NCBI GenBank assembly: GCA_964006375.1
Contig: OZ023267.1
Span: 80,175,682 to 80,239,681, forward strand
Direction: 5' to 3'
DNA: 64,000 nt
Origin: Tillus elongatus
Taxonomy: Eukaryota > Arthropoda > Insecta > Coleoptera > Cleridae
Of this stretch, positions 56,370 through 64,000 are shown piece after piece. Made by a program: the position numbers and the translations under genes. Under the pieces are notes generated by a model that made no database searches, was not told where the DNA came from, and saw only the letters and a list, made by a program, of their open reading frames with translations. Numbering within the stretch: position 1 is the stretch's first letter; the number at the start of each line of letters is the position of its first letter.

Positions 56370-56840
56370 ACGAGGATTTAATCGACATTTACCTAAATAA
56401 ATCTCCAATTTACACAGATGGTTCCAAAACGGATAATTTAACAGGCTGTGCGTACTACGAACCACAAGCAAATTTTTAGAAAAGAATAAAATTAACAGCA
56501 GACATGTCAACATACACTGCAGAAGGAATAGCCATATTGGAGGCCGTCAAATATATATCTAGCTTGCCAAAATAAAATTATTTATATCTGACAACAAAAG
56601 TGCAATTAAAGCCACAGGAAACTCTGTATTCCATAAAAAATACCCAAATATTTGTAGAGGTCATTGAATACCTACCATATGTTTACAATAGAGGTACCAC
56701 GGTTGTCCTAGTTTGGGTAAAATACCATTGTGATTTGGTTGGAAATCGAGACGTGAAATAAATGACAAAAGGGGCCACTACACATGGCCAAGAAACTCAA
56801 CTCTTAACACCATGCCAAGATCGAAGAGCTTTATGCAATA
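56370..56840 (+). pseudogene. LINE RNase H domain fragment (I-like)
   Basis: SPIYTDGSKTDNLTGCAYYE (first catalytic aspartate), TADMSTYTAEGIAILEAVKY (glutamate) and a region reading as LYL-DNK-A in shifted frames lie in order. Then come VLVWVKYHCDLVGNRDVK, corresponding to VPxHxGIxGNExAD, and traces up to 56,840. This is the RNase H of an I-group LINE. The frame and AT-rich codon use resemble the I-type element at 19-24 kb rather than the GC-rich LINE that follows. Stops at several places. Confidence 0.75.
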
Positions 56841-56917
56841 GAAAATATAGGAAACCTAGTAAAATGAATATCGGAACAACAACAAAGCAAAGGCATAAAT
56901 GACACTTTTTTTCTCCC

Positions 56918-58800
56918 TTAGGGCTCGTCCGGGTCTTTGCCGCCCCGATAGCAGCGCAGCCTTTGACTTATTGTGCATTCCCTTTGTCTTTTCCACTCCA
57001 CCCATTCCAAAATCCCTGTGTCTTGAACTAGTCTGCACAGCAAACGGTATGGTGGAGTTTTATATTGCTCTGTCTCCGGTCTAGACTGTCCGTAGATCAG
57101 TTGTCTTTTACAGTCCAGAGCTTTACACTCGCACAAGATGTGCTGGGCTGATTCCTCCCCCTCACCGCAGAGTCTGCATGCCAGGTCCCCCTCGAACCGC
57201 CCCATTTTATGCAGGTGTTTGTTGACAACCAGGTGTCCCGTCAAGAGTCTATTATGTTCCTGAGCTGTCCTCTACTAAGATTTAGCAGCTTCACAGCTCT
57301 CTTTGGTTCCCCAATTACTGACTTTCCATGTCTGAGCCCTGGACAGTCTACTCAGTACACCTTATGTTCGTTTCTGACCCAGGATTTAATGGATCTCCTG
57401 GCAGTGCTCTTCGACGCCCAGGACCGGTCCTGGTACCATAAATGGTTATGCTGATCCTCTCTTCACGAGACTGTCATTCATTGCCTTTGACCCCGAGTGA
57501 CCTGGCACCCAGATGAAGGTGACCTCATTCTGCCCAGCCAGGTAGCACGTCTCGTCATGACATTCACTTACCAGCCTGGAATTTAGACGTGGGCTACGTA
57601 GGGTCTTAAGGGTTGCCTGGCTGTCTGTGGCTATGAGGATCAGCTTTTTTGTGTAGCCCCTACTCTTGTTCTCTCGCACGCAGTGCAACATGCCGTACAT
57701 TTCGGCCTGAAAGACAATTGAATGAGCTCCGAGGAAAATACTGTGACTTACCCTCGGTCTTTTCAAATAAACGACTGCCCCGTCTCACGCTCCCCGACGG
57801 ATCCGTCAGTGAATCACACGAGCGCGTCCCGTGGTGTGCCCGGCGTTTCCCCCGCCATGCCTAGCGGTCGGGGGTTTCCACTGTAAACTTGTTTTACCTG
57901 CAGATTCGCGGGCTCGCGAAGTCTGACCTCCTTTGCAGTGACCCCTGCAGCCTGGGTTGATCTTGAGTCATCATCATTGCAGGCTAGTCTAAATACTCAT
58001 AACCTGGCCTCCCTCATGATAACTAAGTGTAGGGGGGCAGATCCAGCAACACCTCCATCGCGGATGTTGTGGTTAAAGCCATGGCCCCTGTGCTGCCGAG
58101 GACGCAAGCCATCCTTTGCATCTTGCCTAGTTTTTGTTTGGCATTGGATTGTGTCACCTTAGGCCACGAGACCAGTGCCGCGTATGTTAACGCTGGTCTG
58201 GCCACCCTTGTGTACAGCCAACGGGTCATACTGGGTCTTAGTCCTCACGTTTTTCCATATAGCCGCCTAGTGACGGCTAGGGCCATAACTGCCTTACGCA
58301 GTATTTTTTGAACGTGACCATTCCAGGTTAGCTTAGAGTCCAATACGACACCAAGATATTTTACTTCCCTGGCCCCTGTTTCTACCGTATAGAGTGAGAG
58401 TTATGTGGCTTTCCCACTTCCTTCTCGTAAACGGTATGACGGTTGCGTTCTCGGGGCTCACCCCGAGCCTCGGGCCAACCGTCCACCTTTCCACCACTTT
58501 CAGTGCTGTCTTCATGCGCTCCTACACTGACAGCCTTTCCTCGGACTATGATGACAATGTCGTTCCTAGCAGTCCGTCTACGACTAGGCACCAGAGCAGG
58601 GGATTCAGAACGCTCCCCTGCGGACACACCGCCGCGACCCCCGCCAGCAAAGTCCCTCCCGCGAGTGAGATGAACACCGCCCTGTCCCTGAGCATGGAAC
58701 CGATCCACCTGCAGCAGGTCTTCTCTATTCCCACTCCCTGACAGCTGCCAGTACCGATCAGAATGAGGTGTTGCTAAAGGCCCCCCTTTATGCCTAAGAA
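56918..58800 (-). pseudogene. LINE ORF2 remnant: polymerase, RNase H, C-terminal Cys motif
   Basis: On the minus strand the finger/palm segment at 59,000-58,800 reads WSVEKVLDRHIRSGALEAYP and YRAGLSTETALHQLVLKLEN. Next is VCPQGSVLNPLLWCLVVDGL (about 58,590-58,650). After that, the sequence passes directly to NDIVIIVRGK, so the YADD segment is deleted. The thumb includes MTRWLYTRVARPALTYAALV (58,229). RNase H has AEMYGMLHCV, ATDSQATLK and FIWVPGHSGSKAMND (57,480-57,700). The C-terminus reads GHLVVNKHLHKMG, then CRLCGEGEESAQHILCEC (57,120-57,240). Multiple frame changes; not functional. Confidence 0.8.
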
Positions 58801-59029
58801 GGCCCACAGCGCCCCATCCCTGTTCTCCAGCGTATTCTCCAGTTTCAGCACCAGTTGGTGCAGTGCTGTTTCTGTTGAGAGCCCTGCTCTGTATGTATAT
58901 TGCCCGCAGTGTAGAGGATATGCTTCCAGTGCACCGCTCCTAATGTGCCGGTCGAGCACTTTTTCCACCGACCAGTGTTGTGTCCCAAGTTCAGGGATCT
59001 GGATCTTCAGTCTTCTGATCACCATCTCT

Positions 59030-59851
59030 TGTGTCTCTTTGGGAGGTCCCTGGGCTCGACGCCTGTCAACTCCACCCCCTCCCAAATCTGAGCGACGCCC
59101 CTGATCGTTTTCCGCAGCCAGTCTCGGGACTGCGGCCCGGCACAGGTTATACAGAAAATGACGCCCGCCAGTCGCGCCCGGTGGTACTGAGGCGGGCTCT
59201 TCCCTTCCTGAAGAGTGTCCACCGCAGCTACCACCGCAGCTACCACCGCAGCTACCACCGCAGCCTGTATCAGTTCCGCTTTCCCCTGGTCTAGCGTGAC
59301 TTCAGGATGGCGTCTGTCAATCACCGCCATCCCGAGGCCCTACGCAGCCTCCCTATACGAGCCAGTGTGCGCCGGTGTTCCGGCCCTGGCCCTTTTGGGT
59401 CGTCTGTCTGTAGTAGGCGTGCTAGAGTCCGTGCTCGGCCTCTTCTGACTCGCACTCCCCTCTTGCGCCTTTACAGATTTCTCGACCGTCTATGCCCCGG
59501 TCGCCATTTTCGGCGCCCTCCAGAGCTTCTTTCTTTGCGCTTGGGCTGCAGAGACAGTCCCTCTACCCCTGCAATTAGGTCCTCACTGGTGGAGGGGCCC
59601 CCAGAGTCCGCGGACAACGCCGCCCTCCGGTGGGACCCAGCCTCCAGCTTTGGTGACAGGGACCGGTCCGTGATCGAAGCTACCCCCTGATCTCCCGTAT
59701 CTACGTCAGTCGTGAGACCTCCAGATTCCGCGGACGCTGCCACCCCCTGGCTCGTCTCCGTTTCCGGAAAAGACTCAAGGAACGATTCTGTAGCCGTAAC
59801 CACTCCTAGAGCCCCATTTGTTTTGGTTTTATTTATATTTGTCTTCTTCAT
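59030..59851 (-). pseudogene. LINE ORF1 remnant fused to polymerase sequence
   Basis: It starts with ATG at 59,851 (MKKTNINKTKTNGALGVVTA). It runs through a Ser/Gly-rich region with SGGLTTDVDTGDQG and SGGPSTSEDL repeats to a basic segment, KRKERSSGGRRKWRPGHRR. In a shifted frame it continues with MAVIDRRHPEVTLDQGKAEL, a short AVVAAV repeat, ARLAGVIFCITCAG and GVEPRDLPKRHKR near 59,035. No zinc knuckle is visible. The end of this ORF overlaps the polymerase reading in another frame, which marks the internal deletion junction. Confidence 0.65.
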
Positions 59852-60082
59852 GTTGTTCCCACGAGTTAGTCCGGGGGGTTGCTTGGTACTCCAGAGGTTC
59901 CGTTCACGACACCCTCACCCTGGTGCCATTCATCCCTAGGCACGAGTCAGGTGACACCGTGGATTGGGGGAGTCTTTTCGACCTCCATGTCTAGATCCGA
60001 TATGTTCAGTTATAAGCAGGGTCACCTCGAGCAGGTCAGGTTAGGTCAAGTTATTACCTTATCACAACTTTTGTAAAAAAGC

Positions 60083-60815
60083 CACCTGCAGCAAGTCTTC
60101 TCTATTCCCTCTCCCTGACAGCTGCCAGTACCGATCCGAATAAGGTGTTGCTAAAGGCCCCCCTTTATGCCGAAGAAGGCCCACAGCGCCCCATCCCTGT
60201 TCTCCAGCGTATTCTCCAGTTTCAGCACCAGTTGGTGCAGTGCTGTTTCTGTTGAGAGCCCTGCTCTGTATGCATATTGCCCGCAGTGTAGAGGATATGC
60301 TTCCAGTGCACCGCCCCTAATGTGCCAGTCGAGCACTTTTTCCACCGACCAGTGTTGTGTCCCCAGTTTAGGGTTCTGGATCTTCAGTCTTCTGATCACC
60401 ATCTCTTGTGTCTCTTTGGGACGTCCTTGGGCTCGACGCCTGTCAAGTCCGCCCCCTCTCAAATCTGAGCAACGCCCCTGATCGTGTTCCGCAGCCAGTC
60501 TCGGGACTGCGCCCCGGCACAGGTTATACAGAAGATGACCCCCGCCAGGCGCGCTCGGTGGTACTGAGGCGGGCTGTTCCCTTCCTGAAGAGTGTCCACC
60601 GTAGCTACCACCGCAGCCTGTATCAGTTCCGCCTTCCCCTGGTCTAGCGTGACTTCAGGATGGCGTCTGTCAATCACCGCCATCCCGAGGCCCTACGCAG
60701 CCTCCCTATACGAGCCAGTGTGCGCCGGTGTTCCGGCCCTGGCCCTTTTGGGTCGTCTGTCTGTAGTAGGCGTGCTAGAGTCCGAGCGCTGCCTCTTTTG
60801 GCCCGCACTCCCCTA
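60083..60815 (-). mobile_element. Second partial copy of the deleted GC-rich LINE
   Basis: This segment repeats 58,708-59,455 almost base for base, including the ORF1/polymerase junction. It has only two CCACCGCAG units where the first copy has four (59,219-59,263 against 60,596-60,623). It lacks both ends of the element: it starts inside the polymerase and stops inside ORF1. It lies immediately upstream of the 5' part of the first copy, in the same orientation. Confidence 0.85.
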
Positions 60816-60902
60816 GTTAGACGTAATTTGTTTAATGTATTTCACTAGAGAAGACAATTTTCAAGAAAGAGGAATCAATTAAATTAGTTTATTCATTTAA
60901 GA

Positions 60903-61227
60903 CAGGGTAGCTATTGTCATGTATGTGCTTTTTTTTACTTCTAAGGCTTCAAAAATGTCAAGTTTGCGATTGTTATTACTAAAATACAGTGCCTATATGC
61001 GGTTATTTACTGTATGTCTATGTTGATTATCAATAATAGGTTTTTCAAATGTAGATTTGAAAACATGAAAAGAATCAGGAGTGTAAGTTGACATTATATC
61101 CTCGTAATAATCTTGAATTTCGTTTTGGTTTGTGTATTTTTTTGCCACTATACTCATTGGCTTAGCTAAATTTTCTATTGCTAGTTATATAATATGGATA
61201 TTAGATGGATCATCAGCTAAATCCATT
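60903..61227 (-). pseudogene. Unidentified coding-like remnant
   Basis: One minus-strand frame of about 108 codons with only two internal stops starts ATG at 61,227 (MDLADDPSNIHII). It contains KKYTNQNEIQDYYEDIMSTY, SFHVFKSTFEKPIIDNQHRH and KLDIFEALEVKKSTYM. The amino-acid make-up looks protein-like, but I do not recognise the family. It could be a further retroelement fragment or a decayed host exon. Confidence 0.35.
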
Positions 61228-62425
61228 TAAATTTGATTACGAAGTTAATCATTATTTTCATTATTCATTTTTGATCTTAAAACTTTTTTAAATTTTGCTT
61301 TGATTTGGTATTATAACTACAGATTATAGCGCGCACAATGAGCGGGCAATTCAAAAATGACAGATTAATATCGAAATGGTGCTTAAAGCCAGCATTACGT
61401 TCATAAGATTACCAACCGTTGAATTATAGACAACTCAGCCATTGCCACCTGGTGAAAGCAGTCATTGTTTTTTACAGCTGAATGAGCTTAGAAATTAACA
61501 TATAATGTAAAAAATCAGCACTGTTTTAACGTCAACGGTTGTTTAAAACATACAAAGCAGCAAAATGGAGTACCCACTATCACGTTCCATCCATACCTCC
61601 TGAGTTTCTTAAAAATATAACTAATACCTGGTTGGGGAAAGCGTCGTCAAATATTTAACGTGATGTTAGTTCATCATTGAACAAAACAACCAACTACAGT
61701 TTTACTATATTTCGCTGACATCTGCAACACTAGGATTTTGAGTAACTTAATAAAGTCAACTTCAATCAATATTCGCTACAAACGATAGTGGCAAACTTAT
61801 ATTCTGGTTAAATAATCACACTATAAGTAATAAAAATCGCTACCAACAAATATATAAGTAATAATACCTCAGAAATATATTGCCCATAATTAAACAATCG
61901 GATACAGAAAAGTTCTAAGGCATAAAATCGGGGACGATATTGCGTTACAGCTGAAATGAAATGTTTAAAAAAGCGCGTTAATCACACCCCATCTCTCTCT
62001 CTCCCTCTCACTGACTAATGAGGGAAACTTTACGTGGAAAAGACACAGCGTATAACGAAATACGGAACATGTCAGGAAGGTGTACTACGTGGATGATGCA
62101 CAAGAGTTCAGAAGGGAGCGACGGAGTCGGGATAGAGAGCACTCATAGCAGTACTTGAACAGTGAGACTGAAACGAGCAACATGCTTGAGTGGTGTGCAC
62201 CTTACCGTATATAGCGTCAGGTGCGCGACTAAAAAGTTGAGGTGTCGAGTGCATCGACTTCTGTGTTTCAAAGCCCCTGGCTATTAATAAGACTGAGTTA
62301 ATTAAGAAAATTATTAAGGCGAATAGCAGTAGCGAATTGTTCAATTAATAGGGCTTTCCCTGAGTACCTCAAGGAAATATTTATGACCTTATAGGGATGC
62401 TATTTCATATAAAATTTAATACCAA

Positions 62426-62497
62426 AATAATTTATTAAAGTTAAAAAATAATAATTTATTAAAGTTAAAAAATAATAATTTATTAAAGTTAAAAAAT
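62426..62497. repeat. 24-bp tandem repeat, three units
   Basis: The unit AATAATTTATTAAAGTTAAAAAAT starts at 62,426, 62,450 and 62,474, essentially identical. Confidence 0.95.
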
Positions 62498-62829
62498 ATA
62501 TATGTGGCTACTGAGGCGAGGAATATGAGATCTATTGCAATTCTGAAAAATATGTGGGTTCAGACCTTATAATTTAGGTGGTGTGAAGCATACAAATGAA
62601 AACCAAGATTGGGTTGACTTCGTTTATTAATAAAAAGTGAATTTATATAAAGCAAGATTATTATAAGTTATGGTGGCAGATTGAAGCAGTTATGAATGAA
62701 ATTTTTGAATGTAAATTAAGAATATACATGAACAATGTACTTAACTATCGTGTTAGCTGCGTCGTCCCTTGGATCAACTGAATATGCGGATGACTATGGC
62801 TACTTAGGAATAGCGAAACCTCTGAATGT

Positions 62830-63030
62830 ACTGCGGAGACCATCCAAGGCCGTCCGAACCATTGAATGACTTTAGCAGGTGCTCTGCTTGGCCTGACATC
62901 GAAAGGTTGCAATAAAGGTACTGAATGAGGCCCTCAAAACGACGACATTGAGTGGGACTGCTCAGACGGTGGTGTTTAATGGGGCTTTTCAAACAATGTT
63001 GTTGAATGGTTCTCCAAAGACACAAACAGG
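62830..63030. repeat. Degenerate tandem array, period about 28 bases
   Basis: Successive segments share a TTGAATG-GG-CTNTC-AA theme: GTACTGAATGAGGCCCTCAA, CGACATTGAGTGGGACTGCTC, GTGTTTAATGGGGCTTTTCAA and TGTTGAATGGTTCTCCAAAG. Spacing is about 27-30 bases. It is an old minisatellite with no coding periodicity. Confidence 0.5.
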
Positions 63031-64000
63031 CCTTCCATTATAAAAGGTGTTTTTCGATTGCAAAAAAATATATATTTTATCCCATAAGAGAAACATCTTC
63101 CATTAAAAAAACGAGAGAGCTAGAAATAATTGAATTCGTGTAAGTACATTATTAAATTTCAGGTTATTCATGTGCGACATGCTTGTAAGGCCTTCACGAT
63201 AAGAACAAGGTTAAGCTGCATGATAATTATAAAAATATAATTATTTGCTTGTAATGAAATTGTACGAGAATACAACTACAAGCTATGACAAAACAATAAT
63301 GGAAGCATTAAACAGAGCAATCACATAAGCAGTTATTATCTATTTTTCAAACAAGCGAGCGTTTAAGATAGCATTTAACCTGACTCACCTCATATCATCG
63401 TGCTGCTCATACTATTAGCCCATAAACTATGTCAACATTTTCACTTGTTAATATTTTGTTGAAAAGGAGGTCTAGCAGGAGGCGGGATGGCTTTATATAG
63501 ACTTTTCTTATCTCGACAAACAAATCTGCTACGAACTGACACTTCTCAGATATAACCGAAGAGAAGATATGTGTTTCTAGGGGCATGAATTAACGTCGCG
63601 GTATTATAACGTTCATTAAGCAGGAAAGTAATAAGTTTTCATTGACGACAATTATAAATTTCATCGACTAACAAAACAGCTTAATCGTTGACTGAGAAAA
63701 TAATGCAATTATTTAGCAAGGGTATAATTAAATCAAATATAATGAATATATAAGTTGTAAGACGTGTCATACGTTACATATTTTCCAAAATATCTTATTC
63801 AAAATTCCTCGAGAAATTGGCGGACCTTAGTTAAAGGTTAATTGTAAAACCTACATGCTGGATAAACAATTGTGGTCAAAATTTCAAAACAGGAAAACTT
63901 ACCTACAGAAGTCTAGTGGAATTTAGTCACATATTCAATAGTTACTGTTAAAGAGCGAGATTTCCAAGCATAGAAACGCTTTCTCTTATCGTAGCTAATC

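Larger units (their letters stand above)
56900..60075 (-). mobile_element. GC-rich LINE with RNase H, internally deleted derivative
   Basis: The minus-strand order is ORF1 (59,851 down to about 59,030), a polymerase core lacking its N-terminal part, thumb, RNase H (57,766-57,446) and C-terminal Cys motif (57,244-56,918). No endonuclease is visible: the ORF1 C-terminus runs straight into reverse transcriptase sequence near 59,040. RNase H after the polymerase suggests the LOA/I/R1 side of LINEs, and I cannot fix the clade. Base composition is far more GC-rich than in the flanks. Confidence 0.8.
61228..64000. other. AT-rich DNA; two small tandem repeats, no gene recognised
   Basis: Apart from the 24-bp repeat at 62,426-62,497 and the degenerate repeat at 62,830-63,030, nothing stands out. 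A TC-rich run lies at 61,990-62,010. The open frame at 62,108-62,344 has no ATG start. Confidence 0.5.

Noticed and set aside
62108..62344. 78-codon minus-strand frame with a signal-peptide-like N-terminus
   Set aside because: The supposed start is TTG (complement of 62,342-62,344), not ATG. There is no other supporting signal, and hydrophobic stretches are expected by chance in AT-rich DNA.

Overview
This is a eukaryotic, intron-style intergenic window from an invertebrate, most probably an insect or other arthropod. Nothing in the sequence fixes the species. The DNA is strongly AT-rich, carries about 17 long (TA)n tracts, and is packed with decayed copies of animal transposon families: PIF/Harbinger, pogo, Tc1/mariner, a hAT-like MITE, I-, Jockey- and RTE-type LINEs, a Ty3/gypsy LTR element, Penelope-like elements and a tRNA-derived SINE. 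I found no convincing host protein gene, rRNA gene or true tRNA gene. LAYOUT. 1-10 kb: a GACA-core repeat, a 1.17 kb Harbinger-type element with TAA target duplication, a mariner fossil, and a pair of diverged repeats. 10-19 kb: a SINE, a pogo transposase fossil and the first copies of a (TA)n-cored repeat family, here called TAC, which has one GCAGC end and one stem-loop end. 19-25 kb: a nearly full-length I-type LINE bracketed by two inverted TAC copies. 26-31 kb: a Jockey-like LINE between two direct copies of another repeat, with two hammerhead-ribozyme-like motifs next to it. 31-37 kb: a gypsy-type LTR element whose integrase is split by a Penelope-like insertion. 37-42 kb: a 1.27 kb direct duplication, a fold-back with two hammerhead motifs, and a hAT-like MITE. 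42-48 kb: mariner and Tc1 transposase fossils and an RTE 3' end. 48-50.5 kb: a second Penelope-like element with reverse transcriptase and GIY-YIG motifs and inverted terminal arms. 51-54 kb: a mariner tail and a LINE fragment interrupted by TAC copies. 56-61 kb: a GC-rich LINE with RNase H plus an internal partial duplicate. 61-64 kb: almost featureless. HOW IT FITS TOGETHER. The most coherent signal is a set of type I hammerhead-ribozyme-like motifs. Four loci (27.0-27.3, 32.1-33.8, 39.2-39.4 and 48.0-50.4 kb) each carry two motifs, or one and a truncated one, pointing outward from an inverted arrangement. Two of these loci also hold Penelope GIY-YIG coding remnants, and two have no coding sequence at all. 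One motif (33,678-33,717) keeps every invariant core base. Two of the loci lie inside split (TA)n tracts. All protein-coding elements are broken by stops, frameshifts, deletions or lost catalytic residues, so this looks like a transposon graveyard, though the nesting order can still be read.
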